DNA from: Xenoacremonium recifei
Taxonomy: Eukaryota > Ascomycota > Sordariomycetes > Hypocreales > Nectriaceae
Reading direction: 5' to 3'
NCBI GenBank assembly: GCA_012184525.1
Contig: WOFQ01000005.1
Coordinates: 682,001-746,000 of the forward strand
Length of the DNA stretch: 64,000 bases
Shown here: piece by piece, positions 44,981 through 54,947 of the stretch
Layout: every line of letters begins with the position of its first letter
Numbering within the stretch: the first letter of the stretch is position 1
Position numbers and translations under genes: made by a program
The notes under the pieces: model-generated
What the model saw: the letters and a program-made list of their open reading frames with translations, nothing else
Told to the model about the DNA's origin: nothing
Databases searched by the model: none

Positions 44981-45779
44981 CTAGTATTGTTCTGTCCTAT
45001 TGAATAGGAATAAAGCTGAAACAACAAGCTTGAAGATAGCGCATAGACTCATGGCCAGCGCGGAATTGACGCGAGCCCGCGTGAATGCCCCAACAAAACT
45101 GCCCAAAGTCAACATCATCAAGAACAAGAATCGCCTATTTCGATGGTAATTCTTGGCCTTTGCCCAGTCTGGGTCAACCATTAGGTCCACCCATGCCGCT
45201 GTTGCCATAGCCTAGAGAAGGTTCTTGGTCAGCTTTTCTCAACTTATTGCTTAAGGGTTGGCCACTGCTTACTGTGGTAATCTGCGGGACGTTCAACGGT
45301 CTCGCCATGGAAACCTGAGCTGCCGATGAAACGGCCAGGAGAGTAATAACGGCCAATGCAGTCGGGCCATTTTCTCGTACTGGTCTAGCGTATTGCAACC
45401 CTGCAGCCGCAAACATGAGACCTGTTGAGAAAAGGTTTGTTGTGACAAGCCACCATCTTTTGCGAGGCCCTATTAGGTTCCCGAGCTGACCCATAAGAAA
45501 GCAGCTTGCTAGGAAGACGCCAAGGCTGGTGCAGATGTTACGTGTATCGAAGCCACTTGCAACGCCAGTGGCTGCTACGGCGAGGAGGACCGTATTTCCG
45601 GTTTGATTGGATGCGAAACAACGATAGTCGGGAAAACTCGTGGCGTCCTGTATTCCGGTTGCGAACGATAGGATCAATAATTCGGCATCAATTAGGAACG
45701 CACGACCCTGGCCGCTTTCGATAGTATCGGTGAGATACTTCCAGCTTGAAGAGCTTCGGGAAGGGCGTGTGATAGCCAT
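44981..45779 (-). CDS. DUF1275 (YoaK-like) membrane protein
   Basis: Two exons (45779-45273, 45211-44981) give 245 residues, usual for this family. DUF1275 members have about six membrane helices and no settled function. The family signature is clear: LLILSFATGIQDATSFPDYRCFASNQTGNTVLLA, with the GxxDA and NxTGN elements, then MGQLGNLIG, and in exon 2 ATAAWVDLMVDPD and LTLGSFVGAFTRARV. It shares a 584 bp promoter with sulfide:quinone oxidoreductase on the other strand, so a link with sulfur metabolism or detoxification is possible but unproven. Confidence 0.88.
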
Positions 45780-46363
45780 CGTTACTACGAGTCTTGGAAG
45801 AATAGAGTATGTTTCAGTGCCAAATAGAACTACGACCGGTATGTCCGGGATTTCCTGTTTGTTTTTTACTTCCTCTGGCTGTAAAACTACGGTTGTCGGT
45901 CGGAAGGCGACGGCACACGAAAATTCAGAGGATCCATTGTAAGAGACCAGTCGGCGATATGAGTAGTGATAATTGGATCAGGCTTTGCGTACTTGTGGGT
46001 TGCCGAAGAGATTGGTTTAAACGGCGATTATTGCTTGCTGTTAGCCAGCCTTTTAAGTCTTTACCCACTGACAACAACCCTACAAAACTCCTAATTTCTC
46101 TCATTCGGCGACCCGCCTGACGGCTCGCCGACGGCCCGCGGCAGCGCTTAGACGGAGACAACATCGCCGAAGCCATGTAATTCAAGGTTGTTCGGCGATC
46201 AGGCGGCACACTTTTGCAGATACCCGAACCGAGATTCTGAAACACTGAGGCTTTAGAGAAAGACATGCAGATTTGCAACTCTACATCGTGGCTTGATCTC
46301 TAAATTCTCCAACCTTCATTATACTCTGAGACAAGACCACTCGACCGTCATTGTATACCCAGC
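45780..46363. promoter_or_regulatory. divergent promoter DUF1275 / SQR with TCGGCGA cluster
   Basis: The core TCGGCGA (or its complement TCGCCGA) occurs four times in 95 bp, at 46105-46111, 46125-46131, 46164-46170 and 46192-46198, in both orientations. Three of the four extend to TTCGGCGA/TCGCCGAA or nearly so. A pair of inverted CCGCCTGA / TCAGGCGG elements flanks the cluster. By chance a given 7-mer would be expected about 0.01 times in such a span, so a binding array is likely. The cluster sits 165-260 bp before the SQR start. Confidence 0.55.
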
Positions 46364-47713
46364 ATGTTCTGTACTCGCGTAACTTCGACAATTTGCTCTG
46401 CCTCGCGCTCTGCTGCAGCCGCGCAAGGGCTTCGCGGCTTCGCTTCAGTTTCGCCGGCGACCCACGCTGTGAAGAATCACCGCGTAGTCGTCATCGGCGC
46501 GGGAACAGCCGGTCTGACCGTCAGTCATCAGCTCTTGCGAACGGGAAAATTCAAGCAAGACGAAATTGCCGTTGTCGATCCCTCAGAATGGCATCACTAT
46601 CAAGCCGGATGGACCCTAGTCGGTGGCGGTCTGAAAACTAAAGAACAGCTGCGAACGCGGCTCAGCGAGCTCATAGACCCCAAGCTCAAGTTATACAACC
46701 AGGGTGTCAGCTCCCTTAACCCCGAGAACAACTCCATCTCCCTGGAAAATGGCGATAAGGTCGCCTATGAGCAGCTCGTGGTTACGCCTGGAATCTCCGT
46801 CAATTACAACAGTATAAAGGGCTTACCCGAAGCTCTCGCCAACCCTGACGCTCCCGTCTGTTCTATCTACGACTATAAGTACTGCGACAAGGTCTATCCC
46901 AATATCCAAAAACTCAAAAAAGGGACGGCTATCTTCAGCCAGCCTGCCGGGGTTATAAAATGTGCAGGGGCTCCTCAGAAGATCATGTGGCTGGCCCTTG
47001 ACTACTGGAAGAGCCAAGGCCGGTATAATCTGACCGAAAAGTCACCGATTAAAATAAGCTTTGCAACCGGCTTACCCGTTATGTTCGGCGTACCAAAGTA
47101 TAGCGCCAAGCTAGAGGAGCTTCGAACGGAGAGAGGAGTTGAGGGTATATTCAAGCATGACCTTCAATCTATCGACGGCAACACGGCAACTTTTGCCAGC
47201 GCCGATGACAACACACCGGTCAAGAGGAAGTTCGATATGATGCATGTGGTGCCTAAGATGGGAGGCCATAGCTTTGTTAAGAACAGCGCCTTAGCGAACG
47301 ACGCTGGCTTTGTTGATGTGAATGAAGGCACTCTTCAACATAAGAAGTACAAAAATGTGTGGTCTTGCGGCGACGCCGCTGGTCTACCGACATCGAAGAC
47401 AACGGCTGCAATCACAGCACAAGCACCAGTACTTGTTGGCAACATGATGCAGGCAATAGAGGATAAGGCCCCCCAGGTGTTATACGATGGATACACCTCG
47501 TGCCCACTTACCACCGAGTACGGCAAGGTCCTCCTCGCTGAATTCAAGTATGGCCCAGAGCCCAAGGAGACCTTCGGCAATATACTGGGTATCGATCAGT
47601 CTGTCCCTCGCCGAGCTTTCTACCATCTCAAAAAGGATTTCTTTCCATGGGTTTACAAAAAGTATATGGTAAAGGGCAAGTGGGCTGGACCCAAAGGATG
47701 GAACTTGAAATAG
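46364..47713 (+). CDS. sulfide:quinone oxidoreductase, mitochondrial
   Basis: Flavoprotein of the inner mitochondrial membrane that oxidises hydrogen sulfide and passes electrons to ubiquinone; S. pombe Hmt2 and animal SQOR are relatives. A single exon of 449 residues. The first about 35 residues are rich in Ala, Ser and Arg without acidic residues, a good mitochondrial targeting peptide. The FAD-binding VVVIGAGTAG follows, then the FAD-domain segments LVVTPGI and VWSCGDAAGLP. Two Cys in the expected redox positions are visible, in IKCAGAPQK and in YTSCPLTTEYGK. The C-terminal FFPWVYKKYMVKG is the usual amphipathic membrane-contact helix. Neighbours are a divergent DUF1275 gene and a downstream mitochondrial dicarboxylate carrier. 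Confidence 0.95.
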   Translation: MFCTRVTSTICSASRSAAAAQGLRGFASVSPATHAVKNHRVVVIGAGTAGLTVSHQLLRTGKFKQDEIAVVDPSEWHHYQAGWTLVGGGLKTKEQLRTRLSELIDPKLKLYNQGVSSLNPENNSISLENGDKVAYEQLVVTPGISVNYNSIKGLPEALANPDAPVCSIYDYKYCDKVYPNIQKLKKGTAIFSQPAGVIKCAGAPQKIMWLALDYWKSQGRYNLTEKSPIKISFATGLPVMFGVPKYSAKLEELRTERGVEGIFKHDLQSIDGNTATFASADDNTPVKRKFDMMHVVPKMGGHSFVKNSALANDAGFVDVNEGTLQHKKYKNVWSCGDAAGLPTSKTTAAITAQAPVLVGNMMQAIEDKAPQVLYDGYTSCPLTTEYGKVLLAEFKYGPEPKETFGNILGIDQSVPRRAFYHLKKDFFPWVYKKYMVKGKWAGPKGWNLK

Positions 47714-48410
47714 GGTTGAAGACACGGCTTATGTTATATTCCGCGTTCACACAACTGAGGCAACGAGAAGTAGGAAAGAGAGGATTTGTGAGAGATGTCC
47801 AAAATTGAACTTCATGTATCAGCATCTACGATCTTCTTGTATTTAAACAAACAGTGGTTCGATTTTGACTTCCCAAGCGCAAATGACATGTCGACATACC
47901 GTGATGTCTCAGAAGATCTAATCTCTTGGATCAGTCGATGACATCGGCGAGGAACTGGTTAGCTCACGGGATGCTCTTTGAACAAGCTGTCGGGTCGGGC
48001 AATCGGATACCGAGCATCCACAGTCTCTGACACACGCGTTTAACGGATCCATAGCACTTTTCTAGCATTCCATAAAGGTCGCCGAAACTATGCGAGGTTC
48101 CCGGCAGCTACTCGCCGAGTAGAACGGAATCGGGCTACAAATATCGGTGACCGAAGCCCATTTTCCCCATTATGTCGACTTTTAATAACCGATAGCCACC
48201 GACAGGCACACCGAGATCCATGTTCGTTTTGCTGCCGTTTCCTTAGTTGGAACCCGGAGTTGATGTGTCAGGTCAAGCCCCAAAACCAGCTCACTTTCCC
48301 GCTGGGCCGAGAAAACTGTAAATGGCTGTTATCAAATCCTATCAGTATTCCATCAGTCGTTGAGAAAGGTATCGTCCCATTCTGGAAGAGGGGCAAGCAT
48401 CGCCGGCAAA
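47714..48410. promoter_or_regulatory. intergenic, carrier promoter with three TCGGCGA cores
   Basis: TCGGCGA occurs at 47944-47950, and the complement TCGCCGA at 48079-48085 (extended to TCGCCGAA) and 48112-48118. All are 290-470 bp before the carrier start. No gene is seen in the spacer. Confidence 0.45.
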
Positions 48411-49556
48411 ATGAGCAGTTCAACGGAAACCTCGCACACTGTACTGCTCCCTCCAGTGGCCCGGCAAGAAGATGATAAACAGAAGAAGAGACAAGAGGTT
48501 CGGTATCCATTTTGGTTTGGAGGGAGCGCCACAAGCATGGCTGCATGCGTTACTCACCCTTTGGACCTTCGTACGTTATTATGCCTTGTTACTTCTATGG
48601 GCTGTTGATGCTAATTGGTATTTTCTCAGTCAAGGTAATTTGCTTTCCTCATAGTCTTTGCCTCTCAACACAACCTGGTGAACAAGGCAAAAAATGGTGT
48701 CCTTACAAGTTTCATATGTAGGTTCGGTTACAGGCGCGCACGCCTGATGCGCCCAAGAACATGACGGGTACACTTGTCAACATCCTGAAAACAGATGGAC
48801 CATTGGGCCTCTACAACGGCATATCCGCCTCACTACTTCGGCAGCTAACCTATTCGACGGTGCGGTTCGGGGTTTACGAAGAAATGAAGCAGCGAGCAGG
48901 TCCAAATCCGGGATTTCCCCTTCTTGTCGCGATAGCTGCATCTTCGGGCTTCCTTGGTGGCATCGTAGGCAACTTTGCTGATGTGCTCAATGTGCGGATG
49001 CAAAATGATGCTGCACTTCCGGCTCACCAACGGAGAAATTACAAACATGCAGTGGACGGAATGATCCGGATGGCCCGCGAGGAGGGAGTAACCAGCTGGT
49101 TCAGGGGCTGGTTCCCTCACAGTAGCCGTGCTGCGGTGATGACAGCAAGCCAGCTGGCGAGTTACGATACTGCAAAACGCTTGTTAATGGACAATCTGGG
49201 CCTAGGCGATACACTAACCACGCAACTTTCGGCGTCTTTCATGGCCGGTGTGATGGCGGCAACAGTATCTAACCCCATTGACGTCCTCAAGACGAGAGTG
49301 ATGTCGTCAACAACAAAGAAGAGCACCATTGAAGTGATCCAGACTCTTTCGCGAAATGAGGGACCTTTGTGGATTTTCAAAGGCTGGGTACCCAGTTTCT
49401 TTCGTCTTGGGCCGTGAGTTCTCTCTCTGCTTTCTCCCGCGTGTTTTTGACCCAAAGCTCACGTACATGCTTAGACACACCATTTGCATCTTCCTCTTCT
49501 TAGAAATGCATCGCACATTGTATAGGAAACTTAAAGATGATAGTGAAAAGATTTGA
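48411..49556 (+). CDS. mitochondrial dicarboxylate carrier (DIC type)
   Basis: An inner-membrane carrier of the SLC25 family. Dicarboxylate carriers exchange malate or succinate for phosphate, and characterised ones also take sulfate and thiosulfate. Four exons (48411-48570, 48630-48634, 48722-49413, 49475-49556) give 312 residues. Exon 2 has only 5 nt (TCAAG) and completes the first signature PLDLLKVRLQ (P-x-D-x-x-K). The third repeat has the signature SNPIDVLKTRVMSS. In the second repeat VGNFADVLNVRMQND, with FADVLNVR in place of PxDxxKxR, and the GWVPSFFRLGPHTI end are typical of DIC1. Six helices are inferred. It lies downstream of SQR and shares the promoter motif, fitting export of thiosulfate or sulfate from mitochondria; this is inference. 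Confidence 0.9.
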
Positions 49557-50112
49557 TGACTGTGCGGAGGCGTCAATTTCAGTTAATCTGGGGTAATCTT
49601 CATCACGAAATACCTTGCAGACATCTTGGTGGTCGACGGCTCTTCGGGCTTTATGGTAGTAGTCTGGGAAAGAGCAGGGATCTCACTGGTCTTGGGACTC
49701 TTGAGGCGCGATTCAACAGGGATGGTCACATCAAGCCGCCTCTTCTTTCGTCTGCGACATCTGTTTCCAATCCATGTCAATTGAGGCTTGCGAGCGTGTG
49801 GGTGGAAGTTAGCTAGAGGTTGTATTAGGCAGAGGAGCGGGAATTTCTTGAAGGACAATTAATCTACTGGCGTTCTTGGTTATGATCAACTTCCAGATAA
49901 ATCATGGTGTCACACCTACGCTTTGCGTATCTCTTCTCTTTTTTGCGCTAATCAGCGGATGTGTGGGGATACGGGATCCAGAAATGTGAACTGAAGGGCG
50001 TAGGCAGTATACGTGCCTGGCTGAAGGGCGCGCACCGATATGCGATGCACTTAAAGGCAACTATCCCGGCTGCCTTTTATCGACGGCTAACAACAACATC
50101 CAGAACATCAAA
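49557..50112. other. intergenic, ureohydrolase promoter
   Basis: No gene recognised. ORFs on both strands at 49553-49858 overlap each other and lack features. Confidence 0.45.
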
Positions 50113-51027
50113 ATGCCGTTGAAGTTCCGATCCATCACCTTAATTTCCTCTCCGTACCATGTCGGCATCCGAGATGTCGCTGTTGGGGCTGGACCAGCTT
50201 ATCTTAAACGCCGAGGCATTCTCAACGCTATTCGCAAAACCGGAGTTGCTGTTTCTGAAGTTGAGGTGCAGTTCCTCCAGAATGAGTCCGAGGGCGACAT
50301 AGCGCGTAGCTTTGAGGTTTTTCGTCGAACCTCAGCTCTTGTCCGGCAGGCTCTAGAGAGAGACTCATTCCCAGTGATTCTAGCGGGAAATTGTAGCTCC
50401 AGTGTGGGCGTGATCTCCGGAATCTCTCCTGGTGTAAGCAGCCTACGCCAACGGGCTGCCTGTGTCTGGTTTGATGCGCACGACGATTTCAATACCCCCG
50501 ACACCATCATGAGTGGTTATTTCGACTCGATGCCGATAGCCATGCTGGGCAACCTCTGTTTCAAATCACTACTCAAGACAGTGCCCGGCTATGAACCACT
50601 GGACTTGAAACGGCTAATCCATGTTGGGATGCGGGACGTCAATGAGATTGAGCGAAAACATGTTGAAGAGCATAATCTCTCTGTTGTCTGGGGTGACCCT
50701 AAGAAAGCCGTCTATTTTGAGCAAGGCTTGGAGACGTTTTTGCGAGAGAAGGACCTTGAATTGCAGCCTGCAATGGTTCACTTCGACGTGGACAGCCTAG
50801 ACACGTCGATTGGCAAGGCAAATCGATTCGCTGCTCCCGGAGGACTATCAAGGGAAGACGTACTAGGTTGCGTAGGCAGAGTAGCTCGGACGACTGCCCC
50901 AGTGTCATTCACGGTTGCTTCATTCGACCCATCATTCGAGGGAGCAGACAACATTGCCGACGTAACGATTCAAGCAGTCTCGCATTTTATTGAAACATTG
51001 AAAGAGAGCTCAATCCTAGAGGCTTAG
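50113..51027 (+). CDS. arginase/agmatinase-family protein with altered metal site
   Basis: A single exon of 304 residues with the ureohydrolase fold. Family members use two Mn ions to hydrolyse arginine, agmatine or related guanidino compounds. WFDAHDDFN matches the DAHxD motif and HFDVDSLD the second aspartate pair motif (DxDxxDP, here with Thr instead of Pro). However the first motif, normally GGDHS with a metal-binding His, reads GNCSSSVG here, so one Mn ligand appears to be lost. The substrate is therefore unclear, and the protein may bind one metal or have a changed activity. VGMRDVNEIE and SFDPSFEG fit the conserved loop positions. The single exon and typical length argue against a pseudogene. 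Confidence 0.85.
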   Translation: MPLKFRSITLISSPYHVGIRDVAVGAGPAYLKRRGILNAIRKTGVAVSEVEVQFLQNESEGDIARSFEVFRRTSALVRQALERDSFPVILAGNCSSSVGVISGISPGVSSLRQRAACVWFDAHDDFNTPDTIMSGYFDSMPIAMLGNLCFKSLLKTVPGYEPLDLKRLIHVGMRDVNEIERKHVEEHNLSVVWGDPKKAVYFEQGLETFLREKDLELQPAMVHFDVDSLDTSIGKANRFAAPGGLSREDVLGCVGRVARTTAPVSFTVASFDPSFEGADNIADVTIQAVSHFIETLKESSILEA

Positions 51028-51258
51028 GGAAAAGGAACGATGTAGCTTCTTAGTAGTGGGGTCTGAGGGGCTGGTTTGTGATCTGATGATAAATAAAACA
51101 AAAGCTCGGGTACTGTCATATGTGCTATACTCTTGTGTTGGATTTCCATTAGCCAGCTCTCTCTAATCACTTGCCTCCAGAGTCAGGCTATGGCGATCAG
51201 GCGGATGACTATGTACTTCAGCCTGAATATCCAGCTCTTCCAGCTCCAGTTAACAAAG

Positions 51259-52352
51259 TTACGCGCCGTCGGTATCAGAGTCAACAGCAACACCACCATC
51301 TGCAGTATATTCGAAACTGTAGCTGGTTTCGTATGAAGCAGAAGTATTGATCCCGATGGTAATCCATCCAAAAAGGCCGTCTTCTACCGCATCACCGAGA
51401 TAGGCATAGTCGAAGAAGGGATCAGAATTCTCGTTCTCGTCGATTTCGTCCAAAACAACGTGATCATCGGCGTTCAAGGTCTGGTTGATGGTGTTTGTGT
51501 TGTAGGGGTAGGTTGACTCGACGGTGTTGACCAGATCTTGGTCCCAGAAGAGCTGGCCGATGTGAGACGCGTAGCCTGAGGTCAGTGTGTTGTTGGGTTG
51601 AACTGTCGCATTCAGCCAGGCAACCTATGTTGAGTAAGCATAATTTGAACACCTATGGGGAGCAATAGGTAGCTCACCATGTGATGGTGATTGGTACGTC
51701 CGGAGTAGTGCCCAGGGAAAATGGTCTGGAATTGAATGACACCCTCGGAATCTGTCTTCTGGATGCCACGCAGGAAAGTCTTATCAAGGTTTGAAGAGTC
51801 TTCTGAGTTGCCGTTACCAGACTCTTGTACCCCAGAATAGACGCCAGTAGCATTACAGTTCCATATGTCCCAATAAAGGTCAGTAAGCGGCTGGCAGGTC
51901 TCAACATCGATGAACTGCCCGTCGAGGATGACCGGAACACCAGGCTGTCCTTCACGGAGATCGGACCTGATTAATTCTCCCTTGACCCAGTAGGGCCCGA
52001 TTTCTCCCTCGGGGTTCAGGATGCATGTGTGGTTAGCGGCGAAGATGCTAGCCGGATCGCTATCGGCGTTGATGCCAGGGTGGAGGCTTGTCAAGTTGTG
52101 ACCAGTACCCGTGGGGTTGACGTCTCGTCTAGCATTGCTGTGAAAGTCAACGGCTGCAGCACGGCGGTTTACTGCTCGCGCCTGGAGCTCGCGGAAAGCT
52201 GAACTCTCTTTGCATGCTTCAAGCGCACTTCGAGCCCTAGCATGGTGCGCATGCCGGGCCGCGAGAAGGTTTGGGTGAGTTTTCTCATTGTGGCCCGGAT
52301 GTGCAGATGCAAGTAAAGCTGTTCCCAGCACGAAAATACTCTGGTAATGCAT
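51259..52352 (-). CDS. secreted intradiol ring-cleavage dioxygenase-like protein
   Basis: Extracellular member of the intradiol dioxygenase family, which uses Fe(III) to cleave catechol-type rings between the hydroxyls. Two exons (52352-51678, 51624-51259) give 346 residues. The first about 17 residues are a signal peptide (IFVLGTALLASAHPGH). A His/Arg/Ala-rich propeptide-like stretch follows. The catalytic domain begins near HTCILNPEGEIGPYWV, with PVILDGQFIDVETCQPL and DLYWDIWNCNATGVYSG. The metal-site segment FPGHYSGRTNHHH has the usual two His ligands, and Tyr in GPYWV and HYSG supplies the other ligands of the family. Several N-x-S/T sites fit secretion. Fungal secreted members are thought to act on plant phenolics; the substrate is not determinable here. 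Confidence 0.92.
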
Positions 52353-54079
52353 GCTTGTTATTTCAGGAATTTGATAGACGTGGCAACGACGTCTCTCTCG
52401 AAAGCATATGTTAACAAAGGGGGAAGAATTGATGTGTTCCGGATCAGATGGCCAGATCAAAATGGCCGGAAAACTCAAGCCTTATATATCCATGGCCTCG
52501 GCAATTACAGCTTAGATGGGCGTCGTCATCTCGTCCAGGCCGCTACGCTGCTATTACATTCTCGGGGCGTCTGTAGAATTGAAGGGTTCAACTCGAGAAT
52601 TGCTTGCGTAATAGTTAGAGCCCACTTCCAAGAAGACTACTTGTACGCCAGCTGCCTCGTTAGTCCCAATGGCTACGGATATCATTGGGTTTAGACAGAC
52701 TTCGTGATGGTCCGTAAATACATCCGCCAACGTGACAGAAGATCTTCTCCAGATTGAACGACGGCACTTCGAAAGCGGGACTGCCCAAGGATGCCCACCG
52801 CCATTGATCGAAACAACTTCCACGTCAGCAATTACGACCATTACCAATTCACAGTCTTTGATTTGTGCGGATCACCAATTTATTAAAGGAGAGATCGGCA
52901 CTAGTATTATATATGTTACCCACCCCTGACGCAAGGAAAATAATATCGACACAAATTTCGTTCAACCAAGTTTGCAACGACTTAGTTACAAGCATTCCCT
53001 GATTGCCACTGGTGTTGTCCAGGTCAACCCGGCACCCCTGTTCCCTAAGTACATGTCTCCCCCTCGAAATCGTCAATACCTGAGACCTAGAATCTTTTGT
53101 GTTGCGCTGGACGACTTCAAAGCTTCGATCACTCACTATATATATGGACACTCGCGTAGAGTGCCAAAGGCTCTCGGGAAATATGACTATCCAGTGACTA
53201 TCAGAATAGTGAAGTTGTCGTCAGCAAGTTAGTTCCGCTTGGGTCATGATTGAAAGTTGGGCATGAAAAGCCTCGAATGGATTTTAAGTTCTGTATTGTC
53301 TTTGTAAAGATGCTTCCTTATCGATCTCAATGTGCTATGCGACCTCAGCTTCAAAATGTGCTATTAAATGGAGTATTTCGTCCCACAAGCTCCCTGGGAC
53401 GCGTGTACATATACTCCGCGTCACCGGGGCGTCTTGTTTGAATGTTTGAAAGCGTTGTAATTGGCGCATGTTCAAATCCGCGTCTCAAACACCTCTGAAA
53501 TAATCACACATCGTAAATTGAAGATTTCAGCCTCGTCATGTTCCACTTTCCCACACGTCATTGTGGCCATCTTGAAATGAAGTCACAATGTTGACCCCCA
53601 AGCGGCTTAACGAATCTGAACTGTTAGCAGTTTTCTTGCGGGGTAAGTAAAATCCAGAATAAACTATTTTTATTTATTCTCCGCTGCAGATGTTGGCTTG
53701 GCTGGGGTAATAAGGTTCTCCCGGGTAATATCTTGCGCCTCTTACCAAGTGGCGTGAGGTATACGAGAATACTCGGTGGGTTGAATAAGTAATGCTTCAA
53801 CCCACCGAGTAAGTTTTGGTGCTGTAACCTTTATAACCCCTGCAACTCGCCCACGTGGGTGCGAAAACACACAGCCACTATAGGCAACCACTCCACACAT
53901 ACAGAGTACTCCGTACACAACTGCCTGAAGGGAAGGGTGGCTGTGTATTTTGCGTGCTACTCAGTAACGCTATAAAGCACTCAGAAAAGCTAATACTCTC
54001 TCCAACTGCAAATACTCATACCCTCGTCTACAAACTCATCAACCGACAAACTATCATCATCAATTTTTCCATAACTCAA
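52353..54079. other. 1.7 kb AT-rich stretch without a gene
   Basis: No supported coding region. It includes a perfect inverted repeat at 53770-53811 and AT-rich DNA near 53650-53680. The part before 54080 is C/A-rich, as a promoter and leader for the next gene. The ORFs at 52347-52694 and 52972-53232 show no domain. Confidence 0.45.
53770..53811. repeat. perfect 16 bp inverted repeat
   Basis: The arms TACTCGGTGGGTTGAA (53770-53785) and TTCAACCCACCGAGTA (53796-53811) are exactly complementary, with a 10 bp loop. It lies about 270 bp upstream of the gene starting at 54080. It could be a regulator binding palindrome, a hairpin in RNA or a small mobile-element footprint. Confidence 0.85.
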
Positions 54080-54754
54080 ATGTCGTCTCATACCGGCAAC
54101 CGCATCGCCGGCACCGTACAAACATGCTCCATCCGAGACTTCCAAGTCGACTACCTCACCATCGTCCGCGACTCCGCCACCAGCTACCATGTCTCTCTCA
54201 CAGTAGACCCTACACCTCTATATCGAATTGAACTAGTCTCCTCGTCCACCAAAATTGGCAACATCCAAATCTTCCCCGCATCAGACAGCACACTTCCAGC
54301 CATCGCCGCCGCACGCCTATCCGCCAACTCCAGGAGCAAAAACGAGCCTGTAGCCACAATATGCACTTCCTCTCCCACCCAGCCTGATGCGCGATGGCGT
54401 CTCCTACACAATCGCACAAGCGTGTTTTCTGCTGAGAGTTATCAGAGTACAATACCGATCGTCACGGTGCCTGGTCGAGCGGCGACACCTCAGCAGTTCG
54501 GGTGGCGGGCAGGCAGCTATTCAGAGCCATTTTATCAGTTGTGGTGGGAAGGCCCACTTCCGCTGGTGCCAGAGGTGATGTTTCGCAAGGATGAGAGGGG
54601 TTCGGAGTATGTGTTTGCGACAATGGCGAAGAAGACGGCTAGGCGAGAGGACAACTTAGTGGAGATTAGGAGGGGAGGGGGAATGGAGTTTGAGTTGAGT
54701 GTGATCTTGGAATTGTTTGTGATTCTTCACCACAAGAAGGAGCAGTTGATTTAG
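54080..54754 (+). CDS. hypothetical protein, 224 residues
   Basis: A single exon from the ATG at 54080; an earlier in-frame ATG at 53855 is possible but the extension looks like leader sequence. I recognise no family. The N-terminal two thirds look beta-rich (DYLTIVRDSATSYHVSLTV, LYRIELVSSSTKIGNIQIF) and include RWRLLHN and QLWWEGPLPL, a pattern seen in small fungal beta-fold proteins of unknown role. The C-terminus is a hydrophobic helix (ELSVILELFVILHHKKEQL). There is no signal peptide or membrane segment. The convergent neighbour is the PTR2 transporter. Confidence 0.65.
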   Translation: MSSHTGNRIAGTVQTCSIRDFQVDYLTIVRDSATSYHVSLTVDPTPLYRIELVSSSTKIGNIQIFPASDSTLPAIAAARLSANSRSKNEPVATICTSSPTQPDARWRLLHNRTSVFSAESYQSTIPIVTVPGRAATPQQFGWRAGSYSEPFYQLWWEGPLPLVPEVMFRKDERGSEYVFATMAKKTARREDNLVEIRRGGGMEFELSVILELFVILHHKKEQLI

Positions 54755-54947
54755 ATAACGATGGGAAGTAAACATGTATATACGAGTTTCATGCCTGCTT
54801 TATTTTTGCAAGAGACTTAGAAAGTCATATGGATAGAACCATATACCTATCTAGTAGTCTTAAAATTCCTGTGAGACCAAGACAAGACATTATGAGAGAA
54901 ATTATCCGGTGTATTTCTAAACCATTTCAGGGAGTGATAGCCAACAT

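Noticed and set aside
52347..53441. Short ORFs in the stretch upstream of 54080
   Set aside because: No domain or splice support; AT-rich composition is unlike the coding regions around it.
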